Positions 26,891 to 34,274 of a stretch of DNA of 34,274 nucleotides are shown here, one piece after another. The stretch's first letter is position 1; every line of letters begins with the position of its first letter. The notes beneath the pieces were generated by a model. The model saw only the letters and a program-made list of their open reading frames with translations, did no database searches and was not told the origin of the DNA. This DNA comes from Pseudomonadota bacterium (GTDB taxonomy: Bacteria; Pseudomonadota; Alphaproteobacteria; Sphingomonadales; Sphingomonadaceae): contig JAJZQN010000041.1 in NCBI GenBank assembly GCA_021847605.1, positions 1 through 34,274 of the forward strand. The letters are read 5' to 3'. The translations under genes were made by a program, and so were the position numbers.

Positions 26891-28384
26891 ATGACGCAGA
26901 ATGTTTCCATCGCTGGCCTGATGGCGCAATCCGGCGTCGCGTTCGGGACCAGTGGCGCGCGCGGGCTTGTAAGCGCAATGACCGACCGGGTCTGTTTCGC
27001 GTACACCGCTGCCTTCCTGCAACATCTGGCCGCGATCGGGCAATTTGCGCCCGGCGCCAAAGTGGCGATTGCCGGCGACCTGCGGCCGTCTAGTCCGCGC
27101 ATTATGGCGGCCTGCGCCGCGGCGGTGCGGCATATGAGGGGAGAGGTCGAGTATTGCGGCTTCGTGCCGTCCCCTGCAGTCGCGGCCCATGGGTTCGCGC
27201 GAGGCATCCCGTCGCTGATGGTAACGGGCAGCCATATCCCGGATGACCGCAACGGCATTAAGTTCAACCGGACCGACGGCGAGGTGTTGAAGCCAGACGA
27301 AATGGCGATCCGGGCACAGGACGTGGTGCTGCCCGACCTGTTCGATGCGAACGGTATGCTGAAGGACGCCGCGCCCACAGAGCCGCTAGTAGATGTCGCC
27401 GCCACCTATGTGGCGCGCTATGCCGACGCCTTCGGGCCACAGGCGCTTGCGGGCCTGAGACTGGGCGTTTACGAACATTCGGCGGTCGGGCGCGATATAT
27501 TGGTCGCACTGGTCAATTCGCTGGGTGGTACGGCCGTGTCGCTGGGCCGATCGGATCACTTCATCCCCGTCGATACTGAGGCGGTTCGGCCTGAAGATCA
27601 GGCGTTGGCGCGGCAATGGGCGGCGAAATTCGGACTAGACGCGATCCTGTCCACTGACGGGGATTCCGATAGGCCGTTGCTGGCCGATGAGAGTGGCGTT
27701 TGGATACGCGGCGATGTTCTGGGAATATTGAGTGCGCGGGCGCTGGGCATCGTGGCCATTGCGACGCCGGTCAGCTGCAACAGCGCGGTCGAACTGTCGG
27801 GGCTGTTCGGAGCCGTGCGGCGCACGCGAATCGGATCGCCCTTCGTTATCGAAGCGATGAACGGGCTGGTAGATGAAGGCCAGGAGAACGTGTGCGGGTA
27901 TGAGGCCAATGGCGGTTTCCTGCTGGCGACGGCTGTAGAAGTCGACGGAAGGACATTGGGCGCGCTGCCGACGCGCGACGCGGTGCTGCCGATCCTGTCG
28001 GTGCTGGTCGATGCGAAGCGGCGAGGGGTGACGCTGTCGGCCCTTCAAATGCAATTGCCCGGGCGCTATACATTCAGCGAGCGATTGCAAGATTACCCGA
28101 CGGCGCAGAGCCAGGCGCTGATAGCGCATCTACAACAGGGCGATGAAGCCGCTATGCTAGCGCGATTCACCGGAATGTTCGCGGAAATTGCTGGCGAGGC
28201 CGACGGGATCGATCGGACAGATGGCCTGCGCATCCATTTTACGGGCGGTGACATCATCCATCTGCGGCCGAGCGGCAATGCCCCGGAACTGCGTTGCTAC
28301 ACCGAAAGCGACAGCGTGGAGCGGGCGGCAACGCTCAACGGGGCGACGTTGGCGCTGATACGGGGTTATAACGCGCCAGCCTGA
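26891..28384 (+). CDS. manB: Phosphomannomutase
   Basis: This 497-residue phosphohexomutase interconverts mannose-6-phosphate and mannose-1-phosphate for GDP-mannose synthesis. The phosphoserine loop TGSHIP (Ser114), the metal-binding loop STDGDSDRP (about 253-261), the sugar-binding GYEANGGF (about 335-342) and the C-terminal phosphate-binding RPSGNAPELR are all present in order. It is somewhat longer than typical ManB (about 450-460). Phosphoglucomutase activity cannot be excluded, but adjacency to the guanylyltransferase favours mannose. Confidence 0.92.
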   Translation: MTQNVSIAGLMAQSGVAFGTSGARGLVSAMTDRVCFAYTAAFLQHLAAIGQFAPGAKVAIAGDLRPSSPRIMAACAAAVRHMRGEVEYCGFVPSPAVAAHGFARGIPSLMVTGSHIPDDRNGIKFNRTDGEVLKPDEMAIRAQDVVLPDLFDANGMLKDAAPTEPLVDVAATYVARYADAFGPQALAGLRLGVYEHSAVGRDILVALVNSLGGTAVSLGRSDHFIPVDTEAVRPEDQALARQWAAKFGLDAILSTDGDSDRPLLADESGVWIRGDVLGILSARALGIVAIATPVSCNSAVELSGLFGAVRRTRIGSPFVIEAMNGLVDEGQENVCGYEANGGFLLATAVEVDGRTLGALPTRDAVLPILSVLVDAKRRGVTLSALQMQLPGRYTFSERLQDYPTAQSQALIAHLQQGDEAAMLARFTGMFAEIAGEADGIDRTDGLRIHFTGGDIIHLRPSGNAPELRCYTESDSVERAATLNGATLALIRGYNAPA

Positions 28385-28525
28385 AGGCAGCGGGCGCTGG
28401 AACGTGCTGCTCTCAGGGTGCGCTTGAGTGCCCTTGGTAGCAACCTCATCGTAAGTTTCGCTAATGCCATATCATGGATCGGTATGTCGAAACTGGTGAG
28501 CCGATTAGTCGATTTTAACTGAATT

Positions 28526-28558
28526 GCAATGGACACGGCAACGTGTTTGAGCCATTGC
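28526..28558 (+). terminator. Stem-loop with GCAA tetraloop upstream of the capsule exporter genes
   Basis: GCAATGG (28526-28532) pairs with CCATTGC (28552-28558). Inside it ACACG pairs with CGTGT around a GCAA loop, leaving a 5-base bulge TTGAG on one side. CTTCTTTT follows the stem. It lies 142 bases after the phosphomannomutase stop and 50 bases before the kpsE-like start, so it may end the upstream transcript or act as a leader attenuator. The bulge and broken T-run make it imperfect. Confidence 0.4.
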
Positions 28559-28607
28559 TTCTTTTATCGTTGGCGCTCTTTTTCAGGGGCAGTCGGCACA
28601 GTCCGCG

Positions 28608-29771
28608 ATGTCTCGGGATGTAGATTTTCCAATGGATGAGCATAATTATATGGGCGAAAATTCACCCATGATCAGAATCCGAAGCGTGCTGGGAAAGATC
28701 AAGCCCACCTTCTGGATACTCGTGATTATTCCCACTATGTTGTCAGCCATATATTTCGGTCTGCTGGCATCCGACGTATATACGTCCGAATCGAATTTCG
28801 TGGTCAAGAGCCCGGAACGCGAGCGTAGTGTAGGTGGCTTCGCTTCATTTTTCTCTGGCCAGTCGAGCTCCGGAGGCGACGATATTCATGCGGTCGGCGA
28901 ATATATCAATTCGCGCGACGCGCTGCGCGATCTCAATACCAATCAACTCGTCCTCAAGGCTTACAGCCGGGATCAGATTTCAGTCTTCAACCGGTTCGGC
29001 TCATTGGGCGAAGCGGGCGAAGAAGAGCTGTATCGGTATTTTAAGAAGCGGGTGGAGGCAACCTATGACAGCAGTAAAACCGTCACAAAGTTGCGAGTCG
29101 AAGCTTACACGGCTCAGGATGCTTTTGCGATCAATAAGCGACTTCTGGAACTGGGGGAAAAGCTGGTTAACAAACTGAACCAGCGTAGCCGAACCGACCT
29201 TGTCAATTATGCCGAAAATGAAGTGGTCGAGGCGAAAGCTCGTGCAGCTGAGGCCGCAGTTGCGTTGTCGCGTTATCGTAACCAGCGCGGTGTAGTTGAC
29301 CCTGAACGTCAGGCGACCATTCAGGTGCAACTTATTTCAAAGTTGCAGGACGAACTGATCGCGAACCAGACGCAGCTTGACCAATTGCTTCAGTTTGCCC
29401 CGGAGAACCCTCAGGTTTCCGTGCTACGTAAGCGTGTGTCGAGCATTCAACGTCAGATGAACGCTGAAACCGGAAAGGTTGCCGGTAATGTCGGCTCGTT
29501 GGCTGGCGCGGCGGCTGGATACGAAAAAGTACAGCAGGAAAATGAATTTGCATCCAAGCAACTGGCCAGCTCCATGGCTTCCCTTGAGGATGCGCGAAAC
29601 GAGGCACGCCGGCAGCAGGTCTATATTGAAAGGATAGTCCAACCTAATCTCCCCGACGCCGCCAGCGGACCCAAGCGCCTCAAGGGCGTTGCTGCAACGT
29701 TGTTTCTTGGCCTCATCCTTTACGCCATCGTAACGCTCGCGATGTCTGCTATTCGAGAACATAAGCAATGA
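28608..29771 (+). CDS. kpsE: Capsule export inner-membrane/periplasmic adaptor (KpsE/BexC/CtrB family)
   Basis: This 387-residue protein has a membrane segment near the N-terminus (about 33-55), a long periplasmic region with predicted coiled coil (about 170-345, rich in Glu/Gln/Arg/Ala), and a second membrane segment near the C-terminus (about 360-382). This hairpin-like topology and the SESNFVVKSPERE and DIHAVGEYINSRDAL segments are typical of the polysaccharide co-polymerase of ABC-dependent capsule export. ATG 28608 has no strong ribosome site; ATG 28632 and 28650 are alternatives. Its stop overlaps the permease gene start (ATGATG). Confidence 0.9.
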   Translation: MSRDVDFPMDEHNYMGENSPMIRIRSVLGKIKPTFWILVIIPTMLSAIYFGLLASDVYTSESNFVVKSPERERSVGGFASFFSGQSSSGGDDIHAVGEYINSRDALRDLNTNQLVLKAYSRDQISVFNRFGSLGEAGEEELYRYFKKRVEATYDSSKTVTKLRVEAYTAQDAFAINKRLLELGEKLVNKLNQRSRTDLVNYAENEVVEAKARAAEAAVALSRYRNQRGVVDPERQATIQVQLISKLQDELIANQTQLDQLLQFAPENPQVSVLRKRVSSIQRQMNAETGKVAGNVGSLAGAAAGYEKVQQENEFASKQLASSMASLEDARNEARRQQVYIERIVQPNLPDAASGPKRLKGVAATLFLGLILYAIVTLAMSAIREHKQ

Positions 29772-30583
29772 TGACGCTGTACGAGCGGACATCGACAGGC
29801 TTACGTCGGTTGATGCGGTCGCTTGCGATACAAAAGCGTGTAATTTACGCGTTGCTGATGCGAGAAGCGCTGACGCGCTATGGGCGGCATAACATTGGGG
29901 TCTTCTGGCTGTTCGTAGAACCGATGACCTTCACGTTGGGCGTTACTTTGCTATGGACCGCGACGGGTGCATCGCATGGTAGTCAGTTGCCTATTGCTGC
30001 CTTCGCATTGACGGGATATTCTTCCGTACTTCTGTGGCGCAACATGCCGGGCCGATGCATTCACGCAATCGAGCCCAATGCATCTTTGATGTATCATCGC
30101 AATGTTCGCGTTATTGATATTTATCTCGCCCGGATCATTCTGGAAGGAATGGGTGCTACGTCATCATTCGTCGTATTAACTTTAATCTTCCACTTTCTGA
30201 ACGTGATTGATTTGCCCGAGGACGTGTTCAAGATCATTATTGGCTGGTCGTTATTGGCTTGGTTCGGCGCTTCGCTGGCGCTTGCGTTGGGGACGTTGAG
30301 CGAGCGGTCCGAGATCGTTGAAAAGATTTGGCATCCAGGATCATATCTGTTGTTCCCGTTGTCCGGCGCAGCCTTCATGCTGAGCGCGATGCCCCCCGAT
30401 TTCCAAAAAGGGGTTAAGTGGTTGCCGATGGTACATTGTACAGAATATATTCGCGAAGGCTATTTTGGATCAAAGGTCACATCGATCTACGACCTACAAT
30501 ATGTCGTGATCTTCAACATCGTCTTGACACTTATAGGGCTGTCGCAGCTGAAGATCGTTGCTAACCGAGTGACACCCGGGTGA
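29768..30583 (+). CDS. kpsM: Capsule polysaccharide ABC transporter permease (KpsM/BexB family)
   Basis: This 271-residue ABC-2 type membrane protein has about six hydrophobic segments and the amphipathic N-terminal part with [26 protein letters not shown], the hallmark of KpsM-type polysaccharide exporters. It would move lipid-linked capsule polymer across the inner membrane together with the ATPase encoded next. It overlaps kpsE at its start and the ATPase gene at its stop. Confidence 0.92.
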   Translation: MMTLYERTSTGLRRLMRSLAIQKRVIYALLMREALTRYGRHNIGVFWLFVEPMTFTLGVTLLWTATGASHGSQLPIAAFALTGYSSVLLWRNMPGRCIHAIEPNASLMYHRNVRVIDIYLARIILEGMGATSSFVVLTLIFHFLNVIDLPEDVFKIIIGWSLLAWFGASLALALGTLSERSEIVEKIWHPGSYLLFPLSGAAFMLSAMPPDFQKGVKWLPMVHCTEYIREGYFGSKVTSIYDLQYVVIFNIVLTLIGLSQLKIVANRVTPG

Positions 30584-31230
30584 TAAAGTTAATTGACGTT
30601 AGTAAGGCGTATCATACGTCGACCGGCCGGTCTGTGGTGCTTGACCACGTGAACATGACGATCGAACGCGGTGAAAAGGTTGGTATACTGGGTCGCAACG
30701 GTGCCGGCAAATCCACGCTCGTACGATTGCTGGGGGGGGTAGAGCCGCCAACTTCTGGTGATATCAGATGGAATATGAGCATATCCTGGCCGCTGGCCTT
30801 TGGAGGTGCGTTCCAAAGCACTTTAACAGGTTTAGACAATCTGCGATTCATCTGCCGCATTTATGGCGTAGATTATCGTGATAAAGTCGGCTATGTTGAG
30901 GATTTTTCCGAACTTGGTCGATACCTGCACGAACCTGTTAAAACCTACTCTTCAGGTATGCGCGCGCGGCTTGCTTTTGCCATATCGATGGTCATCGAGT
31001 TTGATTGTTTTCTCATAGATGAGGTGGTGGCAGTAGGCGACCAACGGTTCCAAGATAAATGTCAGTACGAGTTGTTTGAAAAACGCGCGGACCGCTCTTT
31101 TATAATCGTGTCTCATGACAGTAACTATATCCGTGACCATTGCACAAAGATTGGCGTGGTTGCTGATGGTCACTTGTCGCTGTTTGATAATGCTGATGCT
31201 GCTTATGAATATTATCATGATGTAAATTAG
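30580..31230 (+). CDS. kpsT: Capsule polysaccharide ABC transporter ATPase (KpsT/BexA family)
   Basis: This 216-residue ATPase has Walker A GRNGAGKS (38-45), signature YSSGMRARL (123-131), Walker B FDCFLIDE (141-148) and the switch His in SHD. The short length and absence of a C-terminal carbohydrate-binding domain put it with the KpsT/BexA class rather than the O-antigen Wzt class. It starts at GTG 30580, overlapping the permease stop as GTGA. GC content appears clearly lower than in the conjugation block. Confidence 0.93.
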   Translation: MIKLIDVSKAYHTSTGRSVVLDHVNMTIERGEKVGILGRNGAGKSTLVRLLGGVEPPTSGDIRWNMSISWPLAFGGAFQSTLTGLDNLRFICRIYGVDYRDKVGYVEDFSELGRYLHEPVKTYSSGMRARLAFAISMVIEFDCFLIDEVVAVGDQRFQDKCQYELFEKRADRSFIIVSHDSNYIRDHCTKIGVVADGHLSLFDNADAAYEYYHDVN

Positions 31231-31258
31231 CTAAAGTGATGGTCAGTGACGATACGGC

Positions 31259-33355
31259 ATGATTAGGACACTTCTAAAAATTTCTGCGGCAAAAAAAGCA
31301 TCACGGAGGGCTCGAAAAAGCCATGAATTAGCAGATTGGCAGGCCGCGACCAAGCTTTGGGCGGAAATAGCAGCAGTAGCGCCGCTTAGCATTCGCGTAG
31401 GCCTTCAATATGCTCATGCGCTAAGACGGGCGGGCGATGTGGAGGAGGCGTGCGACGAATATAGACGCGTCATAGCGTTAGCGCCGGGCAACGCAACAGC
31501 TTGGACCGGCCTTGGGGTGGCCTACAAGGCCAAAGGCGAGCGGAAGGCTGCGCTCGACGCCTTCGTCAAAGCACTTCGCATTGATCCAGGCGCCACTGCT
31601 GCTCAGGAAGAGATCATCAGATATGGTGGTCGAGACACCTTGCCAAGCGCGATCCATGGGGATGTGCCCATCGCTGATTCGCTACAGGGATTGAGATCGG
31701 CCATTCGGCATGCTGATGGATGGATCGATCAATTTCGATTGGCCGGTGCCTACCCCATTCGTGACTATGGCGCATTTCGACAGCAAGCAGGCATTGCGCC
31801 CCCGCTCGGCCTAGACGCTATGGATGAACCGTTCCATGTCATCATAGACGCGCAAGGTGCGAATGCCGCCCAATTGCGGGTTACGGTGCAGAGCTTGCTT
31901 CGGCAATCGCATACATTGTGGACGGCTCAGATTATTGGCGCGGGCACGCTGGCCGACCAGCCGGTAGGTAGCCTTGTACGGATCGACTCGCGCTTGCAAT
32001 TTTCCGAAGATCATCAGTCGGATAACGTCTATTATATCCATTTATCAGCAGGGACGCTGCTGCACGGGCATGCCTTGGCATGGTTTGGGTGGACTGTAAC
32101 GCAGACAGCGTGTTCAGCGGCCTATTGCGATCATGATCATGTCGCCCGAGATTGGCGATATGGTAACCTCTACGGCGACCCTATCTTTCAACCACAGTAT
32201 GACCCTTTTTGGTTCGACGATCCATCAGTCGGCCCCGCAATGGTGCTGGTTAAAGGAAGGAACGTCGGTGTACCGGCGTTGCAGCAGTTAAGACAGGCGG
32301 CTGATCAGGGAGTGGTCGCGCACATTCCTCTCTTGCTTGCATCGCGCACCCAAACTGCTACGGCCGTTCCTCCAAGTTGCATCGATTCTACCATCATGCA
32401 GGCCACGGACCGGACATGTGTCATCATACCAACGCGCGACAACCCTACATTGCTAGGGCCGTGCGTCGACAGTCTCCTAGCAAAGGCGGACCGCCCAGAC
32501 CTCCTTGACATCATCGTCATGTCCAATCGTTCTGCACGGCCTGAAACTCATGATCTCTTGGCGAGACTTAGCAGTCGACCTGGAACTGTCGTGAGAGATT
32601 TCGACGAACCGTTCAATTGGTCACGAGTCAATAATATTGCCGCGATGCCGTCGGACGCGGCGCGTTATCTCTTCCTCAATGATGACACAGAGATGTTGTC
32701 GGAGCGATGGGATTCGATTCTCGCATCGAATTTCCTCGATCCAAAAGTCGGAACCGTAGGCGCTCGATTGCTTTATCCTGACGGTGGTGTTCAGCACGCT
32801 GGCGTGATCATGGGCATGAACGGCGATGGGCCAGAGCATGAAGGAAGGTGGCGCGACGATGCTGGGCCGCTCTCCCGTTGGGTCCGTCGCCGTGCCGCAT
32901 CTGCGGTAACCGGTGCCTTCATGGCCATTCCGCGCACCTTGTTTGCTGAACTTGGCGGATTTGACGAGTGCGAGTTCATCATAGCCTATAATGATATCGA
33001 CATGTGTCTTCGCATTCGCGAGCGGAACAAGTTGGTCGTTTACGATCCGCGAATCGTGCTGACGCATCATGAGTCTGTGTCCCGCGGTACTAACCTTAGT
33101 GCAGATATGCGCGCATGGGACATGGAAGAATGGCAATCGTTACACAACCGTTGGGGGCAGGCATGCTTGCAGGATCCTGGCTACAATCCGAATTATGTCC
33201 AGGACGGCTATGCATTTGACGGGTATCGTCAGCCGGCATTATCCGAAATACGGGATCATATTCTTAGAAGTGCCGCAGATTCGCCGTGGGCGGTATCCCG
33301 CGCGCAATCTGGACATCTCGAAGAACCGTCTGATTTCGGCATGATGGAGGATTGA
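31259..33355 (+). CDS. TPR protein with tandem GT2-type glycosyltransferase domains
   Basis: This 698-residue protein has an N-terminal tetratricopeptide region (about 20-120, with [32 protein letters not shown]). A first glycosyltransferase-like domain (about 195-350) looks incomplete: it retains [19 protein letters not shown] and a [12 protein letters not shown] segment. A second, complete GT-A family 2 domain (about 382-600) has CVIIPTRDN, the metal-binding LFLNDDTEM (about 470-478), GGFDECEF and NDIDMCLRI. It probably adds sugars to the capsule or a related polymer. It starts 28 bases after kpsT and ends just before insertion sequence debris. Acceptor and donor are unknown. Confidence 0.85.
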   Translation: MIRTLLKISAAKKASRRARKSHELADWQAATKLWAEIAAVAPLSIRVGLQYAHALRRAGDVEEACDEYRRVIALAPGNATAWTGLGVAYKAKGERKAALDAFVKALRIDPGATAAQEEIIRYGGRDTLPSAIHGDVPIADSLQGLRSAIRHADGWIDQFRLAGAYPIRDYGAFRQQAGIAPPLGLDAMDEPFHVIIDAQGANAAQLRVTVQSLLRQSHTLWTAQIIGAGTLADQPVGSLVRIDSRLQFSEDHQSDNVYYIHLSAGTLLHGHALAWFGWTVTQTACSAAYCDHDHVARDWRYGNLYGDPIFQPQYDPFWFDDPSVGPAMVLVKGRNVGVPALQQLRQAADQGVVAHIPLLLASRTQTATAVPPSCIDSTIMQATDRTCVIIPTRDNPTLLGPCVDSLLAKADRPDLLDIIVMSNRSARPETHDLLARLSSRPGTVVRDFDEPFNWSRVNNIAAMPSDAARYLFLNDDTEMLSERWDSILASNFLDPKVGTVGARLLYPDGGVQHAGVIMGMNGDGPEHEGRWRDDAGPLSRWVRRRAASAVTGAFMAIPRTLFAELGGFDECEFIIAYNDIDMCLRIRERNKLVVYDPRIVLTHHESVSRGTNLSADMRAWDMEEWQSLHNRWGQACLQDPGYNPNYVQDGYAFDGYRQPALSEIRDHILRSAADSPWAVSRAQSGHLEEPSDFGMMED

Positions 33356-33369
33356 AGGCTCAAGAGCAA

Positions 33370-33608
33370 CCCCGGATTGGACTTCAGCCAGGCAGCAAGC
33401 GTCCCGCCTTCACGATCAGGCAGCAGGTCAACGACCTTGTTGGTTTCCAGATCGAGCAAAACCGTGCCGTAGCGATGACCCTTCCGCCACGCCCAGTCGT
33501 CCACACCCAGAACCCGGGGCGATCCCTTCTCCTCTGGCGGTCATTCCGGACCAGACGGATCATCGTATCTGCGCTGGCCGGCATCCCAATGCGATCGGCA
33601 AGCCGTAG
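33370..33608 (-). pseudogene. ISL3-family transposase fragment, frameshifted
   Basis: On the - strand one frame reads RLADRIGMPASADTMIRLVR then RRRDRP, and the neighbouring frame continues [19 protein letters not shown] then [22 protein letters not shown]. Together these are the central part of an ISL3-type transposase including the first catalytic Asp region (VDDWAWRKG). A single-base loss at about 33520 separates the two frames, and both ends are missing. Confidence 0.75.
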
Positions 33609-33639
33609 TCATCCGGTGAAAGCCGCGGCGCAGCTGTGA

Positions 33640-33765
33640 TCAAGTGGTGATGGAGCGCCGTTCCGGCAGCCATTTCCAGGGCAGGAGTTCGTCGAGTTTG
33701 CGAGCCGGATGCTCGGCGATGCGGGTGAGCACATCCGCGAGCCAAGCCGTACGCATCCGCTGAGC
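33640..33765 (-). pseudogene. IS66-family transposase (TnpC) C-terminal fragment
   Basis: The - strand reads RMRTAWLADVLTRIAEHPARKLDELLPWKW, which is the characteristic end of IS66 TnpC (AWLADVLxRI...ELLPWNW). The open frame runs on upstream to 33975, but that part is antisense to, or out of frame with, the neighbouring gene and shows no transposase similarity. Only about 40 codons remain. Confidence 0.75.
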
Positions 33766-33830
33766 TGCGGATTCCGAGGTCATCGCGCGCACCATTCCGA
33801 TTTGATGGCGCGCGGGCTTCCGATTTAATA

Positions 33831-34169
33831 TAACCGTCCGATTGTTACCGCGGTGGTTGGGCCTTGAAGCGAGTGGCGAGTTCGGGATCATCAACGAAGT
33901 CATCGAGGAAGCCGTGCCAGGTCTGGGTGGTGCGGCGTGCTTCTCGAAGCATATCTGACAATTCGTCGACGCCATCGTCGGTGAGCGCCGTAATGGTCTC
34001 CTCCGGGCCAGTGTAGACGGTGATGATGCTGCCGTATGTCAGATTGTCGTCATTCCAGACGATGGCTTTCAACAGCTCCACGTCCTCACCGAGCATTTTG
34101 GCGGCATAGTTAAGCGTGCGTACGTGAGTGATCGCGGCCATCAGGCTGTAACCGTCCGATTGGTACCGC
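33831..34169. repeat. 21-bp near-perfect direct repeat bracketing a small gene
   Basis: Bases 33831-33851 and 34149-34169 match at 20 of 21 positions (core TAACCGTCCGATTG). The single difference turns a Tyr codon (TAC, - strand) in the upstream copy into the TAA stop of the gene at 33845-34207. The two copies are 318 bp apart. Confidence 0.7.
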
Positions 34170-34207
34170 CTGCCTGATATCGAGCTGAGTTCGTAAGAGA
34201 CGGTCAT
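33845..34207 (-). CDS. Unknown 120-residue protein
   Basis: I do not recognise this protein. It is acidic in the second half (DDGVDELSDMLREARR, DDFVDDPELATR), has no signal peptide or membrane segment, and has an N-terminal beta-rich part (SYELSSISGRRYQSDGY). It looks like a real soluble protein because composition is balanced and the frame is uninterrupted. Its stop lies inside one copy of the 21-bp repeat, so the original C-terminus may have been lost. A 16-bp palindrome sits 4 bases before its ATG. Confidence 0.55.
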   Translation of the reverse strand: MTVSYELSSISGRRYQSDGYSLMAAITHVRTLNYAAKMLGEDVELLKAIVWNDDNLTYGSIITVYTGPEETITALTDDGVDELSDMLREARRTTQTWHGFLDDFVDDPELATRFKAQPPR

Positions 34208-34211
34208 AGCG

Positions 34212-34227
34212 ACGTCGTTAACGACGT
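34212..34227. promoter_or_regulatory. Perfect 16-bp palindrome just upstream of the unknown gene
   Basis: ACGTCGTTAACGACGT reads the same on both strands. It lies 4 bases upstream of the ATG at 34207 (- strand gene), a position suitable for an operator that blocks transcription or for an mRNA hairpin masking the ribosome site. Confidence 0.5.
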
Positions 34228-34274
34228 ATCTTGATTGAGGATTGCGATGCGGGCGGAGATACTGGGTCTGGAAC

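Noticed and set aside
1..34274. CRISPR arrays, tRNA or rRNA genes
   Set aside because: No regularly spaced repeat series or RNA gene sequence was seen on either strand; a dedicated tRNA scan could not be run.

Overview
The window is GC-rich alphaproteobacterial DNA. The lasso-peptide/TonB-receptor arrangement, the trb gene order ending in a DUF2274 gene and the transposase types all point to a sphingomonad (Sphingomonas, Sphingobium, Novosphingobium or Sphingopyxis). I recognise no rRNA, tRNA, CRISPR array, replication gene or integrase, so chromosome and plasmid cannot be told apart. The capsule block is visibly less GC-rich than the trb block.

Region 1 (1-8463) is a lasso peptide locus. 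The end of the B2 leader protease and the complete C cyclase lie on the + strand and overlap by ATGA. Converging on them is a - strand operon: ECF sigma factor, FecR anti-sigma factor, TonB-dependent receptor and lasso peptide isopeptidase. The inferred cycle is that B and C make a threaded peptide, the receptor re-imports it while signalling through FecR to the sigma factor, and the isopeptidase linearises it. The precursor gene (A) is not visible and is probably just upstream of base 1. A perfect 12-bp inverted repeat and a 15-codon leader reading frame sit exactly at the receptor start codon.

Region 2 (8464-10203) holds one gene, a nucleotidyltransferase-HEPN fusion, then about 600 bp with no convincing gene.

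Region 3 (10204-22299) is an IncP/trb-type conjugation block on the + strand: traG (coupling ATPase), a CopG-like gene, trbB, C, D, E, J, L, F, G, I, a DUF2274 gene and a small helix-turn-helix gene. Most are joined by 1-4 base overlaps. There is no relaxase or integrase. The usual trbK position holds a perfect 14-bp GC-rich inverted repeat instead.

Region 4 (22300-34274) is a surface-polysaccharide block broken up by insertion sequence remnants. It carries a phosphotransferase-family kinase, UDP-glucose dehydrogenase (- strand), GDP-mannose pyrophosphorylase and phosphomannomutase (sugar precursors), a KpsE/KpsM/KpsT-type capsule exporter, and a TPR-plus-tandem glycosyltransferase. IS5-, ISL3- and IS66-type fragments lie between and after these genes. 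At the right edge are a small unknown gene, a 16-bp palindrome just upstream of its start, and a 21-bp near-perfect direct repeat bracketing it.
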